A stretch of 19,899 bases of DNA from Deltaproteobacteria bacterium (GCA_018400255.1 JAGYMO010000214.1:1-19899); one strand, 5' to 3'. Shown: positions 1-7,537, counted from the first letter of the stretch. Notes: generated from the letters alone by a model not told the origin. Numbers and translations are program-made.

Positions 1-285
1 AACCCTGAATCCCGCTTTCAGCGGGAAACCTTTTAACCTGTGAACGCTTACTTTAAAAAAAACCTTGCCCTCTCTTCTAATTTACGTATTACATGATAAA
101 GGTTGATTATGCTCGCACATTAATCGTTGCCAAATTTTCTCCTATACCTTCTAAAATTCACAAAACATATAAGTATACTTTTTTACAAAAATTACATTTC
201 AGCCTTAGAATAAAAATTACTGGTTTACTTGATTCATATTTCTTAGATAGTATTGTATTGAGCCCCTACATGTAATAATTTTCCC
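1..285. other. A+T-rich stretch without a supported gene, one small hairpin
   Basis: No convincing coding region. A 60-codon open frame at 93-275 has no recognisable motif and I do not call it. Positions 11-25 form a perfect hairpin (CCCGCT, loop TTC, AGCGGG) followed by AAACCTTTT, so it could end transcription from an upstream gene or belong to a short repeat family. The 11-mer TGTGAACGCTT at 39-49 recurs at 1382-1392. Confidence 0.5.
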
Positions 286-315
286 TTGACAAATACACAA
301 TATATTGAGTATCAT
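286..315 (+). promoter_or_regulatory. Sigma-70-like promoter of the J-domain gene
   Basis: A consensus -35 TTGACA (286-291) is followed after 18 bases by TATCAT (310-315), five of six matches to TATAAT. Transcription would start near 322, about 55 bases before the GTG start at 378. Housekeeping-type control fits a gene that seems not to be part of the sigma-54 group. Read from sequence only. Confidence 0.55.
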
Positions 316-377
316 TCGTTTGTATATTTAAATCTTTGGTATCCTCATAACGTAAATAACTCCAAAAGGAATGCAAT

Positions 378-1118
378 GTGTCAAAATTTATACCAAAGGA
401 AAGTCTCTTAGATTATTACAATGTACTTTTTGGTAATTGCGCTGATTTATCTTATGAGGCTTTAAGAGAGATTCAACCATCAAAGCTTAAGGCAGCTTAC
501 AGAAAGAAGGTTTTTGAAACCCATCCCGACCGCTCAAAAATAGTGGGGAGGGATAAATATATCATGAACCAGGAGTTTATAAAGGCAGCAACGGCTTATG
601 AGCAACTCATATCTATCATTGAAAATAAAAATAAAATTATCCTTAATGAAAAAAGCAACGCCCAAGACAGCGGCCCTCAATACTATAGCAACACAGATGT
701 CTTCTCAGATCATTATTATACCGGGTCTATGCCAAGACGGAAACTTTTAACAGCACAGTTTTTATATTACTCCGGCCTTATTTCTTGGAGAATGCTCGTG
801 AATTCAATAGCCTGGCAAAAAAGGCAGCGTCCTCCTGTAGGGCAGATTGCAGTTTCGTGGGGGATATTATCATCCATTGATATTAAGATTATACTGCAAT
901 CTAGAGCCATGGAGGGAAAATTTAAAGATAAATTTTGTAAGTATGCATTAGCCAAAGGCTATATTAATCTATTTGAACGAATGGCCCTCCTGGGAAAACA
1001 ACGTAGCCTTCAACGTCCTATAGGTGAGTATTTTACAAGGGTAGAGGAAATTTTATCTGATAAGAAAATTGATTTATTATTAGAAAAGATGTGGTCTCAC
1101 AACAGGCTTTTTCGTTAA
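378..1118 (+). CDS. J-domain (DnaJ-like) protein with C-terminal MshEN-like repeats
   Basis: A 246-residue protein with a J-domain near the N-terminus (about residues 12-82). Helix II ends in the diagnostic HPD tripeptide (H49-P50-D51), the contact that stimulates the ATPase of an Hsp70/DnaK partner. There is no Gly/Phe region and no zinc-finger domain, so it is not a full DnaJ. After a polar linker, residues about 127-240 hold four imperfect units of about 30 residues with a G-x-[IL] core (for example near G155, G162, G194 and G216). These resemble the MshEN type of repeat found in type II secretion/type IV pilus ATPases. The start is GTG at 378, with AAAAGGA seven bases upstream; no in-frame ATG fits better. 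I recall this architecture from deltaproteobacteria. The partner and process are unknown, and an assembly or c-di-GMP-linked role would be inference. Confidence 0.8.
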   Translation: MSKFIPKESLLDYYNVLFGNCADLSYEALREIQPSKLKAAYRKKVFETHPDRSKIVGRDKYIMNQEFIKAATAYEQLISIIENKNKIILNEKSNAQDSGPQYYSNTDVFSDHYYTGSMPRRKLLTAQFLYYSGLISWRMLVNSIAWQKRQRPPVGQIAVSWGILSSIDIKIILQSRAMEGKFKDKFCKYALAKGYINLFERMALLGKQRSLQRPIGEYFTRVEEILSDKKIDLLLEKMWSHNRLFR

Positions 1119-1132
1119 AAAACGTTTTGCAT

Positions 1133-1296
1133 CTACCCGTGCTCTCCTTCGATAAATATCCTCTCGCCAACCACAACATACTCAGGATTTTATGTAATTC
1201 ATGTCTCTTTGCTCTACTATAGAAATCAACCTTTCCTCACCAATGATAATCAAAGAGTTAATTTCATAAAGTACGGCCTTAATCTCTTTTAGGGTC
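1133..1296 (-). pseudogene. Possible decayed coding remnant (antisense, frameshifted)
   Basis: On the minus strand 1296 to 1182 reads as an open stretch of about 37 residues, including EINSLIIIGEERL and QRDMNYIKS, and then hits TGA. A second minus frame (1186 to 1133) reads PEYVVVGERIFIEGEHG and then a stop. Joined by one frameshift, the two look protein-like, and the second end resembles C-termini of metal-dependent amidohydrolases. There is no start codon context and I cannot name the family. Chance open frames in A+T-rich DNA are a real alternative. Confidence 0.25.
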
Positions 1297-1300
1297 TAAT

Positions 1301-1322
1301 TCCCCGCGGCAAGCCGCGGGGA
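1301..1322. repeat. G+C-rich perfect hairpin, REP-like or terminator
   Basis: TCCCCGCGGC and GCCGCGGGGA form a 10-bp perfect stem with a two-base AA centre, in an otherwise A+T-rich gap between the convergent J-domain and chemoreceptor genes. On the plus strand a T-run (CTTTTTT) comes only about ten bases later, so it is a poor classical terminator. The GC-arm, AA, GC-arm style recurs at 19830-19843 (ACGGGC AA GCCCGT), which favours a dispersed REP-like family. Confidence 0.5.
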
Positions 1323-1381
1323 GGTTCATTCTTTTTTGAGGTGCCCTGCTGTCAAAACGAAGGAAAATACAATGGCAGATG

Positions 1382-1392
1382 TGTGAACGCTT
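1382..1392. repeat. 11-mer TGTGAACGCTT, second copy
   Basis: Identical to 39-49. Both copies lie downstream of a G+C-rich hairpin (11-25 and 1301-1322), and together they bracket the J-domain gene. This could be a pair of dispersed repeat elements or coincidence; two copies are too few to decide. Confidence 0.3.
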
Positions 1393-1430
1393 TTAGGGTG
1401 AATGATGAAAAGCTCGTATTTGATCTACTA

Positions 1431-3329
1431 TCAAAAATCTTTGAAATCGTCATCATTCATAGGGATAACATCCTCTGGGCTCTGCCTTTTTTCCTTATGC
1501 GGCTTAAGATCTTTTGAGCTCTTTGTTGGAGCTTTAACCATCTTTTTTTCTCCTTCAGCGGCATGCACTGGAGGCTCCGTCTTCACTGCATGCAGATCCT
1601 CTTGGGATGAACGCCTGCTTTCCACCATGGCTGAAGCTTTATTCCGGCTGACTACCTTATTTTCCCCGCCAACTAATGCCACAAGCTCATTCACAATTGC
1701 CTTCATCTGCTCCGCCTGAGCATTCATCTCCTCGCCGGCTGATGCAGACTCTTCCGCGTCAGCGGCATTTTGCTGTGTAACTTTGTCCATCTGACCAACC
1801 GCAACATTTACCTGCTCTATCCCCTGGGATTGTTCGTTAGAGGCAGCTGCAATCTCTCCTATTAGCTCACCAACCTTAGAGGAATTTTCTGCTACCTCGC
1901 CAAAGGCCTCATTTGTGCTGGAAGCAATGTTCGATCCCTGGTTTATCTTATGGACTGTGTCTTCAATCAGGTCTGCAGTATTTTTTGCCGCTTCCGCAGC
2001 CCTTATAGCAAGGCTTCTTACCTCGTCTGCCACAACGGCAAAACCTGCTCCTGCCTCGCCGGCCCTTGCGGCCTCAACCGCTGCATTCAGGGCAAGGAGG
2101 TTGGTCTGGAATGCAATTTCATCTATGGTCTTTATGATCTTTTGCGTGTCCTCACTGGACTTTGAGATCTCTTTCATAGAGTTGATAAGACCATTCATGG
2201 ATTCATTTGCCTTTGCAATAATCTGATTTGCATTTTTCATAAAATTGTCTGCCTGGACCGCATTATCTGCGTTCTGTTTTGTCATAGATGACATCTCTTC
2301 TAAGGAGGACGATGTTTCTTCGATAGATGCAGCCTGCTCACTTGCGCCTCCTGCCAGGGACTGGCTTGCAGAGGACAACTGCGTTGATGCAGAGGCGACC
2401 TGCTCCGCACCTTCTTTCATGTTGAAAATTATACGATGCAGGGGTTTGATAATGCTCCTTTTCATGAAAAAATAGGATAGAACCATTACAATCAGTACCA
2501 AGATGATTGTAATAAAGGTAATAAATAAAAGGGTTTGATTTATGTTTCTCACGGTCTCTGACCTTGTCGACGCAATTTTTTCTTTTGTCGCAGACTGAAT
2601 CTTCTGTACCTCCTTCTCCAAGGCTATGCTTCTTTGCTCGACCTTTGCATCTATATCATCTATATATAAACCTGTGCCTATAATCCAATCCCACTCTTTA
2701 AAAAGCTTTACGTACGAAAGCTTGGGCTGGGGTTTGTCCGCGCCATATTTTGGCCAATCATAATCTACAAAACCCTCACCTTTATCCTTACAAACATTCA
2801 CAAATTCTACAAATAGCCTTTTGCCATTAGGATCCTTGTTTTCAGATAAATCTTGGCCGTCAAGCTCCGGCTTATATGGATGGACAATCATTTTTGGATG
2901 CATGTCATTGATCCAAAAGTAATCTTCACTTGCAGGGCCATATCGCAGATTTTTAATCAGGTCGATTACATGTGCCTTTTGCTCCTCGAGCATTGCCTTT
3001 TTAATTTCTTCCTGGGCGGTTTTGGTCAAACCCTCCTGATTTAAGGCAGCGGCATCCTTAATGTACTTGCCTAATGCACTCATGGCTGTTTGAACCTGTG
3101 ATTTTAGGTATTCTTTCTTTTGTTCAAGGAGATCCACCCTGTAGGCTTCTTCCTGCCTTTTTGCATCCGACTTTATTCTCTTTATCTCCTCCACCCCAAG
3201 TGATTCTATCTCTGCTATAGCCATCTTCCCTGCCTTGTTAAGCTGCAGCCAGGAAAAAAGAAATATGACCACTGCCGTAAAAAACATGGATACGGTTATA
3301 AGCAACATGATCTTGGTTGTTATTTTCAT
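1431..3329 (-). CDS. Methyl-accepting chemotaxis protein with periplasmic Cache domain
   Basis: A transmembrane chemoreceptor of 632 residues. TM1 is at about 7-27. A periplasmic region at about 35-260 contains a Cache-type sensor core (around 110-225, with YFWINDMHPKMIVHP and WDWIIGTGLYIDDID, typical of single-Cache receptors). TM2 is at about 267-290. A short linker leads almost directly into the coiled-coil signalling domain, with little room for a canonical HAMP. Methylation-helix sequence (ASIEETSSSLEEMSS) is near 334-348, and the conserved hairpin tip that binds CheA/CheW is at about 403-431 (IAFQTNLLALNAAVEAARAG). The tail is basic and polar, then acidic, ending DDDFKDF; a tethering role for CheR/CheB/CheD is possible but unproven. 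The start is supported by AGGAG eight bases upstream. It lies 200 bases downstream of cheW and is probably co-transcribed with it. The ligand is not predictable, though Cache domains usually bind small organic molecules. Confidence 0.95.
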   Translation of the reverse strand: MKITTKIMLLITVSMFFTAVVIFLFSWLQLNKAGKMAIAEIESLGVEEIKRIKSDAKRQEEAYRVDLLEQKKEYLKSQVQTAMSALGKYIKDAAALNQEGLTKTAQEEIKKAMLEEQKAHVIDLIKNLRYGPASEDYFWINDMHPKMIVHPYKPELDGQDLSENKDPNGKRLFVEFVNVCKDKGEGFVDYDWPKYGADKPQPKLSYVKLFKEWDWIIGTGLYIDDIDAKVEQRSIALEKEVQKIQSATKEKIASTRSETVRNINQTLLFITFITIILVLIVMVLSYFFMKRSIIKPLHRIIFNMKEGAEQVASASTQLSSASQSLAGGASEQAASIEETSSSLEEMSSMTKQNADNAVQADNFMKNANQIIAKANESMNGLINSMKEISKSSEDTQKIIKTIDEIAFQTNLLALNAAVEAARAGEAGAGFAVVADEVRSLAIRAAEAAKNTADLIEDTVHKINQGSNIASSTNEAFGEVAENSSKVGELIGEIAAASNEQSQGIEQVNVAVGQMDKVTQQNAADAEESASAGEEMNAQAEQMKAIVNELVALVGGENKVVSRNKASAMVESRRSSQEDLHAVKTEPPVHAAEGEKKMVKAPTKSSKDLKPHKEKRQSPEDVIPMNDDDFKDF

Positions 3330-3529
3330 TGTAACACTCCTAATAAGCTAACGAAACATACTATGAGAGCAATTACAGATTTCAGGTGTTGTTTCGAAAA
3401 GATTTTCTTCGTATATCGTATAGTAAAAATCTACTATCTGAACATAACTAAAGGTTAATAGTTTTAAGCATAGTTATTTTATGGTTATTTAATTTCTATG
3501 TTTTCCTACAATTTTAATTACCTCACCTT

Positions 3530-4042
3530 TTAAGCTGCCTTGTCTATGGCACTAATCTCATCACTGCTTAAAACCTTATCTATATCAAGTAGTATTTTAA
3601 CAGCTCCGGATACCTTTGCCATGCCAAGAATATAATCTGTGTCAAGGCTAGTCCCAAATGTCGGCGTTTCCTCAATATCCTCTGACTTTATATTCAATAC
3701 CTCAGAAACTGTATCAACTATAATACCTATTTGGATAGTGCTTTCCCCACCGCTTATTTCAACTACTATAATGCAGGTCCTATCCGTATATTCTATAGAT
3801 TCCATCCCAAACTTAAGTCTCAGATCTATTATAGGGATAACCTTTCCCCTCAGATTAATTACGCCCTTAACAAACTCCGGCGTCCTGGGAACAGAGGTGA
3901 TAGGCATAATGCCAATAATCTCTCTTATTTTAAGGATACCGATTCCGTATTCTTCTTCTCCAAGGGTGAACGTAAGGTATTTACCTTCCTTGTCTGCCAT
4001 TGTCTTTACTGCCTGATCAATTGTTTTGGATAATTCTTTCAT
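3530..4042 (-). CDS. cheW: CheW chemotaxis coupling protein
   Basis: A 170-residue single CheW-like domain (about residues 20-160), a cytoplasmic adaptor that links receptors to CheA. Recognisable blocks are YLTFTLGEEEYGIGILKIRE, the VPRTPEFVKGVINLRGKVIP segment, DLRLKFG, and the later IGIIVDTVSEVL and YILGMAKV regions. The length is normal for CheW. The start is well supported: the minus strand reads AAAGGAGGT about ten bases before ATG. A sigma-54 -24/-12 element (4087-4073) would place the transcript start near 4061, giving a leader of about 19 bases that begins just before the ribosome site. The chemoreceptor gene follows 200 bases downstream on the same strand. The adjacent cheA is divergent, so kinase and coupler are transcribed from a shared control region. 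Confidence 0.95.
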   Translation of the reverse strand: MKELSKTIDQAVKTMADKEGKYLTFTLGEEEYGIGILKIREIIGIMPITSVPRTPEFVKGVINLRGKVIPIIDLRLKFGMESIEYTDRTCIIVVEISGGESTIQIGIIVDTVSEVLNIKSEDIEETPTFGTSLDTDYILGMAKVSGAVKILLDIDKVLSSDEISAIDKAA

Positions 4043-4072
4043 TTTTGTGTTACCTCCTTTTTTCGATATAAA

Positions 4073-4087
4073 GCAAAATATATGCCA
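4073..4087 (-). promoter_or_regulatory. Sigma-54 promoter of cheW-mcp
   Basis: Read on the minus strand, the element is TGGCATATATTTTGC followed by TTTA: GG, exactly ten bases, GC, with TTGC at -12. It matches the -24/-12 consensus (TGGCAC-N5-TTGCW) closely. The inferred start point near 4061 falls just before the Shine-Dalgarno sequence of cheW, an independent fit of position. Confidence 0.75.
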
Positions 4088-4250
4088 TAGTTACTACTAT
4101 AAATTTTTTTGTGTATGTATAAATCGCCGGTTACACAAAAATATTTGGCTTTAACCGCTACGGTGATTCATAAACATTAGAATAATGCTGCAATCGTTAC
4201 TTTGAATTATGAAAGATTGGCTGCTATATCTAAAAATCTGTCAAAGTATA

Positions 4251-4266
4251 TGTCAACTATTTGACA
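4251..4266. promoter_or_regulatory. Palindromic activator site TGTCA-N6-TGACA between two sigma-54 promoters
   Basis: A perfect inverted repeat, TGTCA (4251-4255) and TGACA (4262-4266), extended by flanking A and T. It lies about 165 bases from the -24 box of the minus promoter and about 135 bases from that of the plus promoter, typical of an upstream activating sequence serving both. An extra TGTCA half-site is at 4239-4243. The same palindrome with the same spacing is at 14404-14419. Which protein binds is inference. Confidence 0.65.
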
Positions 4267-4400
4267 TGGATACAGGTTATTGTGAAAATAGCGAGCTTTT
4301 CAAGAACTTCCTTTCAGGAAATTACCAATTTTATTAATCCAAACAAGATCAGCCATAAATGCGATCTCGCACTTGAATAGTTAAGCGCTGAAGCATCAAA

Positions 4401-4416
4401 TGGTATGATAGTTGCA
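4401..4416 (+). promoter_or_regulatory. Sigma-54 promoter of the pilZ-cheA operon
   Basis: TGGTATGATAGTTGCA: GG (4402-4403), ten bases, GC (4414-4415), with TTGCA at -12. The -24 block is TGGTAT rather than TGGCAC. The inferred start is near 4427, about 103 bases before the PilZ-gene ATG. Confidence 0.65.
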
Positions 4417-4529
4417 TATATCTTGCCTTAGCACCCTAATTTTTGGACTAATAAAAAAACCAATATTCTTTACATTATATTCCTGAGTAAAACGAATATT
4501 ACTGTTGTAAATGCTTTAAGGGGATTTTT

Positions 4530-5099
4530 ATGGGGAAAAATGTCTTTCATAAAAAGCGCTCGTACGTGAGGGCAAATCTTTCTTTTAAGATCAAATTCAA
4601 GGTTATAAAAAGGGAGGAATACATGGCATTAAAAAATGTCATGCATCAATCATCTCCCACAGAAAAAGTAAGCCTTGGCGAATCCATATCCAATGAAGGT
4701 AATGCAAGCGCTTTCTTAATAGATTTTCTCTTGAACATTGATGAAAAACTGGACGAGATACTTTCAATAGTATCAAAAGGCAAGGACAATGAGGGACTAC
4801 CAAAAAATGGCGTTTGCTCGGATATTAGTGGTTCAGGTATGAGTATTATTACCGATGAATTAGTTGAATGCGGCGACATAATCCATGCCAAATTTATCCT
4901 TGCCAGGCTTCCTCTCGTTTATATTGATGCATTCGCTGAGATTCTGCATATAAAACCAGTTGGTAAAGATAAACAAGGTCTTTACAAGATCGGCACAAAA
5001 TTTTTAGACCTCGATACAAATGCTAAGGAAAGGATTATATCCTGCGTATTTCAAAAACAGAGGGAAGATATAAGAAATAGTAAAAATTCGGCTGAGTAA
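4530..5099 (+). CDS. PilZ-domain protein, probable c-di-GMP receptor
   Basis: A 189-residue cytoplasmic protein carrying both PilZ ligand motifs: RxxxR as R10-SYV-R14 and DxSxxG as D98-I-S-G-S-G103. Both are intact, so binding of cyclic di-GMP is expected. The two motifs are about 84 residues apart, much more than in a minimal PilZ domain. The extra segment (about 30-92) includes a helix-like stretch (LIDFLLNIDEKLDEILSIV at about 63-81) of the kind seen in PilZ proteins with an N-terminal insert. The start has AAGGGGA six bases upstream. It is the first gene after the plus-strand sigma-54 promoter and lies 182 bases before cheA. Context suggests that it couples c-di-GMP level to chemotaxis or motor output, which is inference. 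Confidence 0.85.
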   Translation: MGKNVFHKKRSYVRANLSFKIKFKVIKREEYMALKNVMHQSSPTEKVSLGESISNEGNASAFLIDFLLNIDEKLDEILSIVSKGKDNEGLPKNGVCSDISGSGMSIITDELVECGDIIHAKFILARLPLVYIDAFAEILHIKPVGKDKQGLYKIGTKFLDLDTNAKERIISCVFQKQREDIRNSKNSAE

Positions 5100-5210
5100 A
5101 AATCTATTAACAAATTTAAATCTTAAACCACTGTTGCTATATTAAACTACATAGAGGTAACTTCCAAATAAATGTATACAATTATAGTTTGGCAGTTCTT
5201 TTTATAAAAT

Positions 5211-5265
5211 AGTGGGTAATGATTATTAAAATAAAAAATATTTAGATAAGTTGGTAATGATTATT
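5211..5265 (+). repeat. Two direct copies of GGTAATGATTATT upstream of cheA
   Basis: The 13-mer GGTAATGATTATT occurs at 5215-5227 and 5253-5265. Including the preceding four bases (5211 and 5249), 16 of 17 positions match. The copies are 38 bases apart, and the second ends about 16 bases before the cheA ATG, overlapping the region just before its ribosome site. This might be a regulator site, a translation-control element or a local duplication. Confidence 0.5.
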
Positions 5266-5281
5266 TCTAAAGGATGCTAAC

Positions 5282-7537
5282 ATGGATGATTTATTAGAAA
5301 AGTTAATTAAACAAATAGAACCTCTTGCCCTTGACATTGTTATGCTTGACGCACAGGATATCCCAGGGCTTGGCAATGCTTTACAATATATAGAATCAAT
5401 GGAGGCCTTGAGTGAGGAATTACAAGAGCAGTCGATCACACCCCTTATAAAGGCGATGAAGGGATATATTGAAAAGGTAATATTAGGGGAAAAGACCGAC
5501 TTATCGCCTGTCGAAAAGTCTGTGACTAAGCTTCAGGAAATATGCAGGGATATTATAAATGGAAGGCAGCCTCAAAAGAATATCTTACCAATCCTCTCAG
5601 AGCTTGGATATGGCACCGGGACTGAACCAACAGAAAGCGATATGGATGAGGAGATAGAAATAGATATAGAGGATCTAGAAGATGAAGACGGCAATAAAAC
5701 AGGGGAAGGAAAAAAGGAGGAAATCAGTGAAGAAACACGCTCAACTTTTGACGAAGATGATAGGGAAATTATTGCCGATTTTGTAGCTGAGTCTCTAGAA
5801 AATCTGGATAAAATTGAAATCAAGCTTGTTGATCTTGAACAAGACCCAGGTGACCTGGATGCTATTAATGATATTTTCAGGCCATTTCATACTGTTAAAG
5901 GTGTTTCAGGATTCCTAAATTTTAACAAGATCAATAAATTATCCCATACAGCTGAAAACCTTTTAGACAAAACAAGAAATGGGCAAATTACTATAGTAGG
6001 AGAGATAGTAGATATCGTACTAGAAACCGTAGACGCACTAAAGCGGATGATTGAAAACATACAGGCCTCCCTTAATTCAGGCCAGCCTTCAGAAGGTGAT
6101 ATGGATACGAGTCAGATTATATCTAAAATAGAATATATCCTATCTCAGGCTGAGCTTGGAGAAAATAAGCACCTGGGGGAAATATTAGTAGAAAAAGGTA
6201 CTATTTCTCAGGATGATTTATCTGATGCCCTTGAGGCCCAAAAAACTGTTCAAGAAAAAAAGATTGGCGAGATTTTAGTTGAGCAAAATAAATCTGAGCC
6301 GAAGGATGTCTTATTTGCTTTAAGGGAACAAAAAAAGTCGGCAAAACAGTTTGTTGATTTTAAGACTAAGGTAGATACCGGTAAACTTGACAATATAGTA
6401 GATATGGTTGGAGAGCTCGCAATAGCTCAGTCTATGTTAAGGCAGCATGATAACATTAAGGCAAGCACTAATAGGGAGCTGGATCAAATAATCAATCAGT
6501 TAAATCTAATTATTTCCGGGTTACAAAAGACTGCTATGTCACTCAGGATGGTCCCCATAAAAAATACATTTCAAAAAATGCTTCGCCTTGTAAGGGATTT
6601 ATCAAAAAAGGCAAACAAAGAGGTCCAGCTTCTTATGTCTGGGGAGGACACCGAAATAGATAGAAATATGGTTGAAGAGATATATGAGCCCATGGTTCAT
6701 ATGGTAAGAAACTCAATCGATCACGGGTTGGAATCCTTTGAGGAAAGGAGCCTGGTAAACAAGCCCGGCCATGGAACCATATATTTAAGAGCATATCATA
6801 AGGGAGGCGACTTCGTTATTGAAATCGCTGACGATGGTCGTGGTCTAAACAGGGATAAGATCCTTAAAAAGGCTATCTCAAAAGGGCTTATAAAGGAAAA
6901 TGAAAAATTAAGTGATGGAGAGATAAACAATCTCATTTTTAAACCTGGTTTTTCTACTGCTGAAAAAATTACTGATATTTCCGGGAGGGGCGTGGGAATG
7001 GATGTGGTGAAAAATATTATTGTTGATAAACTAAGGGGAAGGGTTGAGGCTCAATCAAATGATGGCAAGGGTACAACCTTCTTTATTAGACTGCCTCTCA
7101 CATTGGCTATAGTAGATGGAATGATTGTAAAAATAGGTGAAGAGAAATATATTTTACCCACCCTCTCTATTCAAGAATCCTTCAGGCCGAAAAAAAGCGA
7201 TTGCCATACGGTAAAGGGCAAGGGGGAGGTAATTATGTTCAGAAACAATCTAGTCCCCTTGATACGCCTTAATAGATTATTTGTACGTAACGGAGGACAG
7301 CACGCCTCAGATACCCAGCCATGGGAAAAACTCGTGGTAGTAGTTGAGAACCAGGGTAGAACAAGATGCCTTCTTGTTGATGAGCTCCTCGGTCAGGAGG
7401 AGGTAGTTATTAAGAGCCTTGGTGAAACCCTCAAGGATCTAAAGGGGATAGCCGGAGGGGCAATTTTAGGAGATGGAAGGGTTGGGCTTATTCTTGATAT
7501 TGCAGGAGTTTTTGACATTGCCTCAGAGGGTCACTAA
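5282..7537 (+). CDS. cheA: CheA chemotaxis histidine kinase with MshEN-like repeat insert
   Basis: The central kinase of chemotaxis (751 residues). It autophosphorylates on an Hpt histidine and passes the phosphate to CheY and CheB. Domains: a helical N-terminal region without the Hpt motif (1-110); an acidic linker (about 115-155); an Hpt domain (about 160-260) with phospho-acceptor H203 in HTVKG; two MshEN-like repeats (about 298-350, LGEILVEKGTISQDDL and IGEILVEQNKSEPKDV); the dimerisation helices (about 363-420); and the ATP-binding domain with N-box H473 to G482, DDGRG at 517-521 and GRGVG at 568-572. A C-terminal CheW-like domain follows (about 608-745). All catalytic motifs are intact. 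No P2-like domain is evident; the repeats and linkers occupy its place. The start has AAAGGA upstream. The stop codon overlaps the cheD start (TAATG). Confidence 0.96.
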   Translation: MDDLLEKLIKQIEPLALDIVMLDAQDIPGLGNALQYIESMEALSEELQEQSITPLIKAMKGYIEKVILGEKTDLSPVEKSVTKLQEICRDIINGRQPQKNILPILSELGYGTGTEPTESDMDEEIEIDIEDLEDEDGNKTGEGKKEEISEETRSTFDEDDREIIADFVAESLENLDKIEIKLVDLEQDPGDLDAINDIFRPFHTVKGVSGFLNFNKINKLSHTAENLLDKTRNGQITIVGEIVDIVLETVDALKRMIENIQASLNSGQPSEGDMDTSQIISKIEYILSQAELGENKHLGEILVEKGTISQDDLSDALEAQKTVQEKKIGEILVEQNKSEPKDVLFALREQKKSAKQFVDFKTKVDTGKLDNIVDMVGELAIAQSMLRQHDNIKASTNRELDQIINQLNLIISGLQKTAMSLRMVPIKNTFQKMLRLVRDLSKKANKEVQLLMSGEDTEIDRNMVEEIYEPMVHMVRNSIDHGLESFEERSLVNKPGHGTIYLRAYHKGGDFVIEIADDGRGLNRDKILKKAISKGLIKENEKLSDGEINNLIFKPGFSTAEKITDISGRGVGMDVVKNIIVDKLRGRVEAQSNDGKGTTFFIRLPLTLAIVDGMIVKIGEEKYILPTLSIQESFRPKKSDCHTVKGKGEVIMFRNNLVPLIRLNRLFVRNGGQHASDTQPWEKLVVVVENQGRTRCLLVDELLGQEEVVIKSLGETLKDLKGIAGGAILGDGRVGLILDIAGVFDIASEGH

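Larger units (their letters stand above)
4043..4529. other. Divergent control region between cheW and the pilZ-cheA operon
   Basis: A 487-base non-coding region. It holds the minus-strand sigma-54 promoter (4073-4087), a half-site TGTCA (4239-4243), the palindrome TGTCA-N6-TGACA (4251-4266) and the plus-strand sigma-54 promoter (4401-4415). The rest is A+T-rich with no RNA gene or riboswitch that I can recognise. The plus-strand leader would be about 103 bases. Confidence 0.7.

Noticed and set aside
93..275. Open frame of 60 codons at the left end
   Set aside because: No ribosome site, no motif, A+T-rich; likely a chance frame.
2280..2293. TGTCA-N4-TGACA inside the chemoreceptor gene
   Set aside because: Spacing is four, not six, and it lies in a conserved coding stretch.
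1402..2475. Plus-strand open frames opposite the chemoreceptor gene
   Set aside because: They mirror the codon pattern of the minus-strand receptor, which has clear domains and a good start.
4261..4289. TTGACA with GAAAAT as a sigma-70 promoter before the PilZ gene
   Set aside because: The -35 is one arm of the palindrome and the -10 matches only four of six; the sigma-54 element explains the region better.
5190..5204. TGGCAG upstream of cheA as a sigma-54 -24 box
   Set aside because: The -12 position reads TTTTTA, lacking the GC at the required ten-base spacing.
4427..5281. Cyclic di-GMP riboswitch before the PilZ gene or cheA
   Set aside because: No recognisable conserved core of such riboswitches in either leader.
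5572..5823. Minus-strand Ser-rich open frame inside cheA
   Set aside because: Shadow of the acidic linker of CheA.
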